Below the pieces are notes generated by a model. That model was given only the letters and a program-made list of their open reading frames with translations. It did not search any database and was not told the origin of the DNA. Shown in pieces: positions 21,504-36,500 of a stretch of 64,000 nt of DNA; the stretch's first letter is position 1, and each line of letters starts with the position of its first letter. Made by a program: the position numbers and the translations under genes. Source of the DNA: Cornus controversa (lineage: Eukaryota; Streptophyta; Magnoliopsida; Cornales; Cornaceae); assembly GCA_026545225.1 (NCBI GenBank), contig CM048848.1, forward strand, positions 14,364,853 to 14,428,852. Reading direction: 5' to 3'.

Positions 21504-24500
21504 GTCTACCTTCTCTTTCCTGCTTGATCATTCTTAATTTTTCTGAATCCTTGGAATCTTTGTGACATATTTTGTAGCTTTTAGATTAAATTATTGATAT
21601 ATGTGCAATATAAGATATAGCTTAGTAACTATATTGATGCTTAGCAATGGCATCAAAGGACTTTAATCATGATTGTATATACACCTAACACTACATTGGC
21701 ATAATGGGCTGGGCTTTGTTCAGGCCCAATCCTATCAAAATTTCATGCTTCCATATCATTATATACAAACAGAAGTTACTGGTTAGCAATATGTTTTTCA
21801 TTATTCGTCTTCTGTGCCATTGCTCTGTTGGTGTGCCCAAATTTATCATGCTCACTTGTTGTGCATGAATTGATGTTATTATTATTGCTCCTGATTAATA
21901 AAAACTTGCTCATGGGATTTCTGTATTGTCTTAGATCAGTTCATTGAACCAACATAAGTATCATTTTTTTTTACTGACAAATCATAATGAAAATATATGT
22001 TTTTGCTATACAAAAATTAATTCTGACTTTTAATATATTTTATTTATGTTGTTTAACAGATTTGTTTGAGTTTTTTTTTTTTTTTTTTTTTTTTTTCCGG
22101 AAGTTAATTTATGTTGTGATTTCAAAATTTCAGATCATGTTCATTTGTTAGTATGGGAAATGTTTTTCTTTTTCTTCTGGCTAGTGTCTGAATTTCAATT
22201 GAAGATGGTAAACTCGCATGTGATGATCATTTGATTAGTGATTTTCAAGACACCTCCTTCCATCAACTTAGCAAACTAAATTCCCATGAAAGAGAACTAG
22301 TTTGACTCCAATAATTTATCTGTACCCTTTGTTATATGGACTCTACTATATCACATGTGTGCCAGTGTAGATAAGACATGGGTATGGTTATAGGGATACG
22401 TGTCTGATGCATGAGCCCAGATTGGACAGGGTCCTTCACATGGCTTCATGGAAGGAGGGAAAAAAAACTCAAATTTAATACGAGAGATGAGTTTCCTATA
22501 AACGAGATAGATGGAAATCCTTCTCTTTTGCCACATCCCATTTAATTTGAGTAATAATTCAGTATATTCTTATAAAAAACAACATTAAACATTCCTATAA
22601 TAAACACACATAATGAAATTATATGCCTAGTATGTGTATACCAATATTCGGTTTTTGGACACATTTTTGTGTCCTAAAATTGGCATTCGAGGAGGTCCAA
22701 CAGTCCAACACCTAGACACAGGTTCGCGAATATACAGTTACCCGAGTCTGGCCAACACAGTCTTTACCAACATAGTCTCTATCACCTTGTTTAGTGAAAG
22801 TTAACAGTTTGTCATTGCGGCGACAAACTATGTTACTTGGACTCCGGTTTATGTGTCAGGTGTGAGTGTGTGTTCGAGCAACGGATGTATCAAATTATCA
22901 AATAATGTTCAACCACTAATTTGTACTGTTGTTTAATAACATCAAACTGTTAAATTAGAATTGAGTAATGTAAATATGATATTAGCAGTTAGTACTATCA
23001 GATTATCATAGAATAAAAATCTTACAGTAGTCCATTAAATTGTTTTACTTATTTTTTCCCACTTTTTTGTTGGGTATTAAGAAAAGTAATTGAGGGTCGC
23101 TGTTTGTTTCAGCGGTAAAATGCTTGAATATGTCTCGAATCATCCCTCCCCATACTTTGTTGTAGCGGGACTAGAACTGGTTATGTGCCTTTTTATTCAT
23201 GGCATCTTGGTGGACTCATATTCATCTAATTCGTTGGATTTCATTGGTTTCCTATAATATGTATGTGTATAATTATGTATCCTATATTATAGAAGGTAGA
23301 AGTGTAAGGCAAATCATATTTTTTTTGGTAATTTAAGGAAAAACATTTTACATCAAAGAAGTGGATGCTAAGACTTTTGATAATTTTATTCTTTTTCCTT
23401 CTTTTATCATGTAAAATTGCATCTTCATGTTAGATTCAAATCTGTATTGCTGGCCCTTCAAATCATATTTATGATTTTTTTTTTATTATTTTCTCTTGCT
23501 CAGAATTAGCATGATGGAATGTCATATCATATAATATTTGAGTTGCTACATTGTATGTTTGATTCTGCCTTTGTTATTTGTAAGTTCTTGTATACCATAT
23601 GAAGGCATTGGTTGATTAAGCTGTGAATTTGTTCATATAGCAAACAGGAAAGATAGGAATGCCTGGAATATTTTTTTCCTTCCAATTATTCAAAGTTAGC
23701 GTATATATAATCTAGGTCACGGTACGTGAATGAATAAGTCAGGGCAAGTCTTTGCTCAAGTCAGATTAACTTCATTTAAAAGTGAGAAATATAGGATTGT
23801 ACATAACCTAAGCCATTGATATGGAGTTAGTGCAAGACGTAGAATAGATCTAGAAAAGGGGGGCGGGAGTTTGTATGGACCTTGTATGATTTTAACTGAC
23901 AATAACTAATTTTTAAAATCTAAAAATTAATTTAAAATGTTGCAGTATGAATCTATTAAAATATACAGAGCAAAAATAAAAAATCAAGCAACCACACGTG
24001 AACACTGGTTTTTACATCGAAAACCCAAAACAAAAACCACAGAACCTAGTCCAGACAGATCAAATCCAATATGAGAAAGAGATTTTACAACTAGGTTAAC
24101 AGTTTTTCAAACCCTAAAAATCCGTAGTTACATCCTAAAACAAAATGACGCCAAACATTCCACTCAAGTCTCCAGGCTGTTCGCTCCTTAAACAAATCTC
24201 TCTTCGGCGATCCACTTCTCCACAAGCTCTTTGATCTCCAAGGCTAGTTGTCCAGTTTTTTGTTGTGTAGAAATATGAGGATTACTGTTGAATTTTCCGT
24301 GTGCCAATGATTATGATGATCAACACTCGAATTAATAACACACCATCTAATGCTTGATGCAGGATGGGTAGGGCTTTTTGATACTAATGTTGACGTAGAA
24401 AAGAAAGAAAGCAGGAGATGAGAAGACATAAGATAAGATGAGGCTAAAAGAAGGTGATGAGAAGATAGATGAGGGAGCGAACAGCCTGGAGCCCTGGAGA

Positions 24501-27500
24501 CTGAAGGCTTGAGGAGCAAGAACAAAGAGGGAGAAGAAGATAGAGATAATTCTGAAACCACAATAATATTCCAATAATCAAGGCTAATTTGTTTGATTAT
24601 ATAATAGGCTTAAATTTCTGAGCAAGTACAGTATGTACCTGTCATAATAATCCGCAGCTGTTGTTGCTTGAACGACAACTTTTAAAATATGATAACAAAG
24701 TGTATAGTGTTGTTTTGTTTGATAAGAGATATAGCGACTCATGGAAGGATGTTCATGTTGTCCTAGTTACCTTGAAATGGCTATTGGCTGTATGGTTTAG
24801 AGTAAATGAATATTTTTTAGACTTAGAAACAAAATCATAATATTATAAAAACAGTTGATATTCACGTGAATAGGTAGATTGAGAACATTCGGAAGCTTAT
24901 ACACATGTAGACTACTTTAGGACTTAGGAGAGTTTTCTATAGTTTATTAAAACCTTATAGAAGTCGGATCTTGGGATCTAGCCTGTAAATTGTTTTTTCT
25001 TTTCTAATAAACTCTTTTCTGAAGTGCCTTGTGGTTGTTGGAATTTCCGTGAGTCCATAACGGTTTCCATCTTGTTCAATATCTTTTTCCAACTTTGCTG
25101 CACTGATTCGCTTTCAAGTTACTACTTGACTTTGTTATAGGCTTAGAGCCATTTGATGTCAAGATCTACCTTACTGGAAATACTGGTAGAACTGATGATT
25201 TTGCTGCTGTGGATTGTGCTTAGTTAAAGTACTATGAGGGAGCTTGCTTGTACTTATTGATTACATATCTTGCTAGTTGCTCCTTAATTATTTCAGAAGT
25301 ATATCGTTAGCTCCAAGCACTTCATTGATTAGGATTCCAGTTGAAAGACTTCCATATGAATTATGTATCTATCATTCTTTATCATTTTTGTTGGATTATC
25401 TTTCCTGTATTGAGTCTTCTCATAAAAATATGGTATAATTGAATTCTTCTTGCTGCTGAGAACTATGTTTGACACTACCACTGGAATTTAAATTTCTTTG
25501 CATCTGTCTAGGTGGAGAAGATTCCTGTATCATTTCAATCTGAGGAGCATTATCTTGGTTCATATGTTTTTCCTTTACTGGAAGAAACACGAGCAGAACT
25601 GGCTTCCAGTATGGAAATTATATACAGAGCAGCTTTTGCTGAAGTGATCTCTCTTAAAGAGTGTAAGCTCCGTGGAGAATTACTATACAATGTTCAGGTT
25701 GATTACTGGAGAAACAGATTTAATGATCGTGCCAAAGAGCCTTACAGAACGTTGCCTGGAGATATTTTTGTCATCTCGGATGTGAAACCTGAAAATACTT
25801 CTGATTTACAACGGGCGGGAAGGACCTGGACTTTTGCATCAGTCACTAATATCACGGAGGATGATAATGAAGATGGTATCACAACTACTCATTTTAGAGT
25901 CAAAGCTTTTAAAGACATGGAAGTCAAAGATGGGATGTGGAAGTCCATGTTCGTGGTTTTCTTGATAAATATAACAACACACAAAAGAATATGGAATGCG
26001 TTGCACATGTTTAAAAATATGAAGATTATCAAAGAAACCCTGTGCATTGATTCGGTGGTAAGAAGTATGACTAGATTGGATACCATGGCATTAATGTTGC
26101 GTGAAGACTGAAATATTCAATTATATGCATGGTGGAAGTGAATAAATAAAAGTCAATATGAATTATGGGATATCTAATGCATGAACATAGTGTTGCTAAT
26201 ACCATTTTTGTAATGATTAAAAACGATGTAGCTTCTTTTGAAGGGTTGAAGAATTAAGTAGAAAGTAAATGAAATCTTAAGGGAAAATCTTACTGGTCAC
26301 TTGGGACACAGGTTTGACGCAATGTATTGGTAATGTCAAGAATGTGTTTTCTTTTTCTTTTTTGATAATGAGAATGTGTTTTCTTTTCATATAAAGATAG
26401 TTTGAGAATCATTGTAACTTCATTTAGTGGCACATTTAAGTCTTCCTTTCATATAAATGTATATTTGAGATTCATATTCTCTTTTAGTTTTCATATGTTC
26501 TACCTCATGTACCTAAATTTTGTTAAACATCATGTGCCAGATATTTCACTCTTTTCCATTTACTAACTGAGAGCATAGTGGAAAATAATTTCACGGGATG
26601 TGTAACATTATGGGAATCTTGATTGATATTTTTAATGTGGCAAACAGGTTGAGGAAACTTGTGATCGTTGTTCTGTACATAACAATAGCCAATTAGCTGA
26701 AAGATTCAGTACAAGTCTTTTGTCTAAGCTGAATGAATCCCAAACTGAGGCAATCTTGGCTTCTCTCCTTAAAATGGAATGTAACCACAAGACTTCTGTG
26801 AAACTTATATGGGGCCCACCTGGAACAGGGAAAACAATGACTGTCAGTGTGATGCTGTTTAGCCTCTTAAGACTGAATCACAGGATCCTTACATGTGCAC
26901 CAACAAATGTAGCAATAAAGGAAGTAGCCTCTCGGGTGGTAAAGATGGTTAAAGAATCATTTGAAGCTGAATCTGCAATGGATCCTTTGTTTTGTTCATT
27001 GGGGGATATTTTATTATTTGGGAATGAGGACCGGCTGAAAATTGGTTCAGACATTGAGGAGATCTATCTGGATTATCGTGTTAAATGTCTTGTAGAGTGC
27101 TTAGGACCATTGACGGGTTGGAAGCATTGTTTAAATTCCATTATAGATTTTCTTGAAGATTGTGTTTCTCACTATCATATTTTTGTGGACAATGAAATCA
27201 GGGCAAAAGAACTCCAAGAAGAAGGTGAACCTACGAAGGTGGAATTCAAATCATTTCTTGAGTTTGCAAGAGACCGATTCAAATCTACTGCATCACCACT
27301 CAGGAGATGTTTATTTATATTCTGTACCCACTTACCAAAACGTTACATTCTGGAACATAATTTTCAAAACATGGTATCTCTTATTAATTTACTTGATTCA
27401 TTGGAAATGCTGTTGTTTCAAGAAAATGTGTTTTCTGAAGAATTGGAGGAGCATCTTTCACGTCAAGAAATGGTTGAAGATACTTCTGAGTCTCTTATGG

Positions 27501-30500
27501 ATACGTCATTACTGCTGTGCCTGACACGAAGCAAGTGTCTTTCTGTTTTGAGAACTCTTCGGCTTTCTCTTGAGGAACTTAACCTTCCAAGTGTTATGAA
27601 CAAAGATTCAATAATGGAATTTTGTTTGCGAACAGCTTCCTTAATTTTCTGCACTGCTTCCAGTTCATATAAGCTTCATTGGGTGGAAATGGAACCACTG
27701 AACTTGCTGGTTATTGATGAAGCTGCCCAGTTGAAGGAGTGTGAATCAACCATACCCCTACAACTTCCGGGTATGAGGCAAGCTATTCTCATTGGCGATG
27801 AGCGCCAATTACCAGCAATGATCAAGAGTGAAGTAAGTCAATTCTAGTATTGATTAATTATAAATTCTAGATATAACTAGATTTTTGGCATGGTTTTCTC
27901 ATAAAAATTTTTGCCTTCTCTATTTTGAATTTATAATTCCATCTTTGACACATTGAATATATGTATGCATGTATTAATAGGTTTCTGGTGATGCTGGTTT
28001 TGGAAGAAGCTTATTCGAAAGATTGAGTTCATCTGGTCATCCTAAGCATCTGCTTAATATACAGTATAGAATGCATCCGAAAATTAGTTTCTTCCCTAAT
28101 TTAATTTTTTATCACAAATGGATCTTGGATGCACCCAATGTTGAGAGTAAAAGTTATGAAAGACACTATCTTCCAGGACCAATGTTTGGTCCTTACTCTT
28201 TCATAAATGTTATTGGAGGAAAAGAAGAATTGGATGATGCTGGCCATAGCCGAAGAAATATGGTTGAGGTAGCTATTGTGTTGAAGATAGTGCAGAATCT
28301 GTACAAAGGTATAACATTTGCGAACCAAAAATGTCTAGTACAATATTGACTTTGTTACTTGACATACTTTCTGTTTTACGTAATGGTTTTGTAATTATGT
28401 CATTTGGTTACTTTATAAAGAAAGTTGCCACACTATTTTCTCAACAATTTTGATGGAAAACTTATTCTGTCTTCTCCTTTGCTTTCTCTGCTAAGTTTAA
28501 GTTGTTCAGGTAAGTAGCCTCTACAAAAAATGTTATTGGGGCTGTTTTAGTTGTTTCTATATGCTATTAGTGTGGTTTTTCTTTTTGATGCACATATTAT
28601 ATTCTTGTACAGCTTGGAATGGCTCCAAACAGAAGCTTAGCATTGGTGTGGTGTCTCCTTATGCTGCTCAAGTTGTGGCAATTCAAGAAAAACTTGGACG
28701 GAAGTATGAGAACCTTGATGGTTTCATGGTGAAGGCAAAGTCTATTGATGGGTTTCAGGGTGGAGAGGAAGACATTATAATAATATCTACTGTAAGAACT
28801 AATAGTGGAGGATTCATCGGGTTCATGTCCAGTCTTCAAAGAACTAATGTTGCTTTAACAAGAGCTCGGTACAAAGTCAAACGAATTTTTCTCATGATTT
28901 TTTTCTAATCTTCATGTTCAAAAGATGACCTTTCCACTTCTTTCCAGGCACTGTCTTTGGGTTCTTGGAAATGAGAAAACCTTATCTAACAGTGGATCAG
29001 TTTGGGCAGAATTAGTCCAAGATGCTAAGGATCGTCAATGTTTCTTCAATGCTGATGAAGACAGTGATATGGCCAAATCCATATTAGATGTGAAGAAAGA
29101 ACTTGATCAACTTGATGATTTGCTTAATGGGGACAGTATACTTTTCAAAAGTGCAAGGTGGAAGGTATATAGCTTCTGGTTGCCAAATGTTTGTTGTCCT
29201 TCAGTTTTTTTCAATTTCTAGAATAATTCTGTGTTTGTCTGTGTCTTTTGGATTACTGTACTTTGGCTTTATTCTTATAGTTTCTCGCCTGCTCGATTCC
29301 CCCAGGTTCTTTTCAGTGATCAATTTAGAAAGTCATTTGCAAAATTGATGTCTGTCCGTACAAAGAAGTCTGTTATGAACCTTTTACTGAAGCTATCCAG
29401 TGGCTGGCGACCTAAGAAAAGGAATGTGGACTCAGTTTGTGAAAGCTCTTCACAGATTGTGAAACAATTCAAGGTTGAAGGGCTCTATGTTGTATGCACG
29501 ATTGACATAGTGAAGGAATGTAGGTACATCCAAGTTTTGAAGGTTTGGGACATATTGCCTTTAGAGGAGATCTCGAAATTGGTGAAACGTCTTGATTGCA
29601 TATTTGCAGCGTACACCGATGATTTTATCAATCGCTGCAAGGAGAAATGTCTTGAGGGGTATGCCTGTTCTCTTGCATGCTATTGGATATGACCTATTGT
29701 TGCTAAATACTAAGTTGCTATTTTGTTCTTGAATTTGGTGATGAAAAATGGAAGTCATTGCAGAGGGGGTCAATTTTTTCATGTTCAACAACGACAGAAA
29801 ATGAATTCAAAATGGAATATGAGGGAAAAGTAGGCAAAAAAATTTAATTCTACATTTAATTTCCCTATCCCTTTTCTTAATTCTTGACCAATGTTAATAT
29901 AGTGCAAATTCAATCTTATCTAATCATGAGAAGAAATCTGAGAAAAATCGTTTTCCATTGACTTTTTCATATTGTTTTCCTCTCTCACTAAATCTTTGAA
30001 CAAAATAGCGCTTAAGTTTTAATTTATGCCTTATCTAGATAGTTGAAAATATAAATAATCTTTATTACATATTTGAATTTTAAAGAGTTGTCCACTTTCT
30101 TTTAATATTTTTTTTCTTCGTGTTTAGGGACTTGGAAATTCCAAAGAGTTGGGTGACATCTTATGACATTGACCGGTTTAAGAATACTAGCAACAATGAA
30201 TTTGGGAATGAATCAAGTGCTGCTGCTGTTGATGGTAGAAGTTATGTTGAGAATTCAAAGGTTAGTGAAAGTTTGTTGCTGATGAAATTCTACTCATTAT
30301 CATCTGGTATTGTGAGTCACCTGCTTTCTGGCCGAGATGGTGTGGAACTTGATCTCCCCTTTGAAGTAACAGATGAGGAGCTGGAAATTATTCTATTTAA
30401 TAAAAGCTCCTTTATAGTTGGACGGTCGGGCACCGGAAAAACTACTGTTTTGACCATGAAATTATTTCAAAAGGAGCAACAGCACCATATGGTTACAGAT

Positions 30501-33500
30501 GGATTTTATGTAGTTGAGAGCAATGCCACTAAGGGTTTGAGCCAGATAAACGAGTTTAGTGAGTGCATTGAAGAGACTAAGGGAACTGTCTTGCGCCAGC
30601 TTTTTGTTACAGTTAGTCCAAAATTATGTTACGCCATCAAACAACATGTTTCACAGCTGAAAAGGTGCGTAAAATTGTCAAGTTTGGAGTTGTTGGAACA
30701 CATTCTATTCTGTTAGATCAACATCATCTTTGCCTTTATTCCATTTAAATAGTGTTAGCCACATGAATTCTCTTTTTTCCATATGTTCTCTTCTGCTAGA
30801 TGGTGGCCATTTATTTTGTTCTTGGTGGAAGGGGTATGAACTAATGATTTGTCAATTAAAGTGGCTGTTCCAACCTATTTGGTTTTGCTAACTTTAAATG
30901 ATCAGATGTTATATGCTTGTCTGGACATATACACTGTTACAGACTACAGTCAACCTATTTGGTTTTGCTAATTTTACATGATCAAATGTTATGTGCTTGT
31001 CTGGACATATACACTGTTACTGACAGTTGTAGAAGTCCCATAAATCTTATCTGTTAGATGGACGCAACAATAAATTTTGTTAAGTTTGAACTAATATCAT
31101 TAAGTTGTGTAGTATGAGGATAGATGTCAGATTCTATTCTAAGATTATTTTCTCCTTTCTCATCTTCTTCTCTTTTTCTCCTCTCTCTAACTCTAGAAAC
31201 AGACTCTCACAACCTCAACTGATTGCATTTAATCGAATTGTAGGGATTATGTTATTTATGCTGTGCAGGAATTGTTTAATGACACATTATTCATTAGTTC
31301 TTGATGTTGGTCTTCATCTTTGAAGTAGATTACTGAGATCGGAAGTGGCCTTGGGGTTGGAAATACGGTAAAGTATGAGTGTTGGTCAAGATGGAAGTGC
31401 TGATCTAGATGATTGAACATGTGTACTAAGATTTTATCATTTACTGAGTACAGATTGTGTTTCAATTTTGATGAGCTAGGTACTGGAGAAGTTTCTTTTT
31501 GGTTTCCTTGGAAAAGTTACGGACCTTTATGTAGAGTTCAGTTTATTTAATAATTCACTAAACTATAGGTTTTGTTGCCCACATTACAATGCTGGCCTTT
31601 ACTTAGAATTTTTATTAACAAAAATATGAAAATTCAAATTACAGCTGAGAAATCTAACATATTCTTGGAGTTAAAGAATTGCAATTGCCTGTTTCAAGAA
31701 AACATTATTTAACCTGAGGGACAACAAGAACAAAAAAAAATAACTACATGAAATTTATGTAGGCATCCTTTTCCCTTCTAAGATATTTAGGGTAAAATAG
31801 AAATTGATACAAACAAAAAAAATATTTAAATAATTAACTTAAAATTTTGTGCATGCCACACAAACTCTTGCCCCTTACATAAATTTGTGCACGCTGTATG
31901 AATTTGGGTGCCACCCTTTTTTTTTTTTTTTTTGATAAGTAAAATTTCATTAGAAAGTGTTCGATTGGGGAACACACCCGCAAAAGCTAAACAAGGACCA
32001 AACGGGGCCCTAACCTCTTAGAGTACCCAAAAAATAAACAATCTCCCCCATTGATTTACAATTTCTCCCCATAACCCACAAAATAATAAAAATTTCAGTG
32101 CCGCAATAGGACTCTCCTCACCATCGAAAGGTCTTCTATTCCGCTCCCTCCACAAACACCACCTTATGCACAAAGGTGCTATCCTCCAAAAGCAATCCCT
32201 AGCTATCCTGAGACGCTGGGCAGTGCAAGAGTAGATGGTCAACAAACTCTTCATCTCTTTTGCATATACAACACCAGTTGCCTATAATATGGCTCTTCCT
32301 CAAGTTATCCAATGTGAAAATCCTCTCCAGAACAGTCATCCATGCAAAAAAGGCACCTTAAGGGGAGCCTTCTCCAAACAGCCTTCCACGGAATACAAGC
32401 CTTGTAGAATCTGAAAGGCACCAATAGAAAGAATGAACATCAAACCTCCCCCTAGAAGAAGGCACCCACACCTAGGATTCAAGTCCACTGCCATCCAGCA
32501 CCTGACGGTATAGCAACCCCAAGAATCCAATGGCATCCTCCAACTTCCAATCCTAGAAATGTCTTAAAAATATGCACGTTACAAGTCATCCACCCCTCTA
32601 TCAAGCTGATAATAGTGGGCAACTGATGCATGTCTGTCCAGAGCAATTTGAAAGAGTCTAGGGAAATTGCATGCCAATGATCTATCGCCACACCAAATAT
32701 CCTCCAAGAAACGAATAACCTTGCCATCTTGAGCACTGAATCTGATGTGTTTAGAGAATTCATCACACCCCTTCTTGATGAATTTTCAAACACCTACCCC
32801 TCGTGGAATTCTCACCTAAAGAGAGCACCACCCATCTCACTCCTCCCCGAATCTACTGGAAATAACCTTCCTCCATAACCTCCGCCTCTCCACCCCAAAT
32901 CTCCAAAACCACCTTTGCAATAAAGCCTTATTAAAAGGCTCCAATTTCCTGATACGCATGTTGCCCATTTAAACCGTCCTACAAACCTGCTCCCAGTGAG
33001 TATTTGAACTCCTATCTCATACCATGCCAAAGAAAGTTTCGTTGGAGTCTCTTATCCTCTTGGTCATTGAAGGACTCTGAAAGAGGGATAGGTTGTAAGT
33101 TGGAAAACTTGACAATGTGCTCTTCATCAAGGTGACCCTCCCGCCCTTGGAAAGGTACTGCTTCTTCCAACCCGCAAGAACATGGGGTCCCACCTGCCCA
33201 CTCTCTTAGAAGGAGACCCAAGGGAAAACCCAGTTATGAAATAGAAAAGGTCCCCACTCCGCAGAAAAGAATGTTAGCCAAGCCATAAATCTCCTCCGCC
33301 CCCCCCCCCCCCCCCCCAGATCCAACATTCTTTTCCCCCCATTGACGTTTAGACCAGAGATTGCCTGAAAATAAATCAAGACACTGCAAATATCTCATTT
33401 GAGCCTCATGTGCATAGCAAAATACAATGGCATCATCTGCAAACAACAAGTGGGATATCTCCAATACATAATATACTATAAAAAAAATTTGTAATGCTAT

Positions 33501-36500
33501 AATATACAATAAGGTAAATTACACTGACCTCCCTTCAGGTAAGCGTTAATTACACGGACCTCCCCTATGATTTTCAAAATGACACTGACCTCCCCTAAAA
33601 ATGAAACCTTGTTATACGGACCTCCCTTGTAAGTGAAGAGCCATCAACTAGGCTAACTATTAGTGTAATTTTACCAAATTACCCTTAAAACCAAATTTAC
33701 ACCTATCTCTCTCTCTCTAAAAATCCTCTCTTTCTTCTCTCTAAAAATTTATAGTTTCTAATCAAAATCCACTCCTAATTCCTTTGGATTTGTTATTGAA
33801 TTTATCTAAAATTGGAGAATTAAAAGAGAAAAAGAAAAAAGTTGACAAAATACATCCAGGGATCAAAGGTGAATATAAAAATATAATTTATTTTAGATCT
33901 GTAGAAACTGAAGCTAGAGAGAGAGGTTGAAGATGTATTTTGTATATATCATTTTGCAAAAATGGGTATCGTATCCCATATATCTGTACAAGGAAATGTA
34001 AAAGGACAATATTACCCCTGTGGGTGAAATTACAAATATACCCTAATAAATATATATTCTAACACTCCCCCTCAAGCTGGAGAATATATATCATATAATC
34101 CCAGCTTGGAACAAATACTCATCAACCGATTATGACCAAGAGCTTTAGTAAACATGTCTGCTAATTGATCTTCAAATTTCACAAATGGAGTGGAGATATT
34201 CCCACTTAATATTTTTGTCTCGAATGAAGTGACAATCAACTTCAATATGTTTGGTCCTCTTATGAAATACAGGATTAGATGCAATGTGAAGAGCTGCTTG
34301 ATTATCACAGAATAACGGAAGAGGAGTTGTAACCATCATCCCTAGTTCCTCAAGGAAATGTTGTAGCCATGTCAACTTACTAGAGGTATGGGCCATTGCC
34401 CTGTACTCAGCTTCAGCACTAGACCTAGCTACCACTGTTTGCTTCTTACTTCTCCATGTAACAAGATTTCCTCCTACAAAGGTGAAATTACCTGTAGTAG
34501 ATCTCCTATCTGAGGGAGAACCAACCCAATCAGCATCTGTCAAACCTTCCACTCTGAGATGCCCATTCGATTTATACAACAACCCAAAACCTGGAGCTTG
34601 CTTGAGATATCGGAGAATTCGAAGAACTACATTCCAATGTGGCACCCTAGGTGTTCCCATAAATTGACTTACAACACTAACTGCATATGAAATATCAGGT
34701 CGAGTAATAGTGAGATAAATTAATTTCCCAACAAGACGTCGATATCTTCCAGGTTCATCAAATAAATCACCCTCATCAGACACGAGTTTTGTATTTGGAT
34801 CCATAGGAGCATCGACTGGACGACCACCTAGCATTCCTGTTTCTTCTAACAAGTCCAACACATATTTTCTTTGGGATAAACTTATACCTTCTTGGGATCT
34901 AGCAACTTCAATACCCAAAAAATATCGGAGTTCACCCAAGTCTTTTGTGTGGAACTGATTTTGTAAAAACAATTTCAACTTAGCAATGCCTTCAAAATTG
35001 TCACCTGTGATAACAATATCATCCACATACACAATAAGAAAAATGAAACCAGCTCTAGTATGCTGGTGAAATACCGAATGATCTGTCTGACATCGGGTAA
35101 GACCAAATTCTAATGTTGTCTCGGAGAATTTTCCAAACTAAGCTCTTGGAGATTGTTTCAAACCATACAGAGCCTTCTTAAGGCGACAAACAGCGTGACA
35201 ATACTCCCCCTGAGCAACAAATCCAGGTGGTTGCTCCATATAGACTTCTTCAGATAAGTTGCCATGTAAAAAGGCATTTTTGACATCCAACTGAAACAAC
35301 GGCCAATTACGATTGACGGCAAGGGAAATAAGGACCCGAATCGATGAAATCTTAGCAACAGGGGAAAAAGTCTCATCATAATCAAAACCATAGGTCTGGG
35401 TATACCCTTTTGCAACCAGACGAGCCTTGAAATGCTCAATAGAACCATCATGATGGTATTTGACAGTGTAGACCCACTTATACCCAATTGGGTGGGAACC
35501 CAGAGGTAAGGGAACAAGATCTCATGTCCCATTACTATGAAGTGCATCCATTTCAAGTACCATTGCTTGTCGCCAGGCAGGATTAGAAAGAGCATCCTGT
35601 AAAGTCTCGGGAACAAGAGTGGCAGATAACTAGGATAGAAAACATGAGAGAGTAGGTGATAAATGTTTATATGAAACAAAGTGAGAAATAGGATGGGTGG
35701 TAACACACGAATGAGTACCTTTGCGCAAGGCAATAGGAACGTCAGGAGCTTCAACAGGAGGAACCTCAGGAGAAGTAGACAATTGGTGGGAGATCGTCCG
35801 TGGTCGTCTACTATACACTTGAAGTGGTTTTGGTGTAATAGACTCAGTAGAAGTAGAGATAACAGGTAACAGAAGCAACAAGTCAGTATTTAAAGAAAGA
35901 CCGCAGGAAGAAAAGAAAGAAGTGTCCTCAAAAAAGGTCACATCCATACACACAAAATAACGACGAGTGTGAGGGTCCCAGCATTTATATCCCTTTTGAG
36001 TGCGAGAGTAGCCAACAAATACACATTTAATGGCACGAGGGACAATTTATCGGTGCCAGGACGTAACACATGAGCAAAGCGCACACAACCAAAAACATGA
36101 GGAGTCACCACAAATAAAGGACGATCAGGAAAAACAATAGAGTAAGGAGACGTCCAATTTAGAACGGAAGATGGCATACGATTAATTAAATAGTAGGCAG
36201 TTAAAATGGCATCGCCCCAAAATGTTTTTGGAATATTCATATGTGTCATTAAAGTTCGAGCTATTTCAATTAAGTGCCTATTTTTCCGTTCTGCTACTCC
36301 ATTTTGTTAAGGAGTATAAGAACAGGAAGTTTGATGCAAAATACCATGAGAATCACAAAATTCAGAAATAGCACCTTTGACATACTCCATAGCATTATCA
36401 GATTGCAAAGTACGGATAACACAATTAAATTGGACCTCAATTTCTTTATAAAACAATTGAAATATAGAAAGAAAAATAGAACGATCTTTCATTAAATATA

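Noticed and set aside
23090-23260. Second SINE-like head in intron 1
   Set aside because: Only a weak box A-like stretch; no convincing box B spacing or tail.
24244-24574. Minus-strand Ser/Leu-rich open frames in intron 1
   Set aside because: They are the complement of purine-rich intron sequence with two frames open at once, no domain.
26058-26111. Exon 2 ending at the TGA at 26109-26111
   Set aside because: The good donor GTAAGA at 26058 joins in frame to VEETCD in exon 3, conserved in the family; the extra codons do not match.
27463-27654. Minus-strand open frame opposite exon 3
   Set aside because: Antisense shadow of a well-supported helicase exon.
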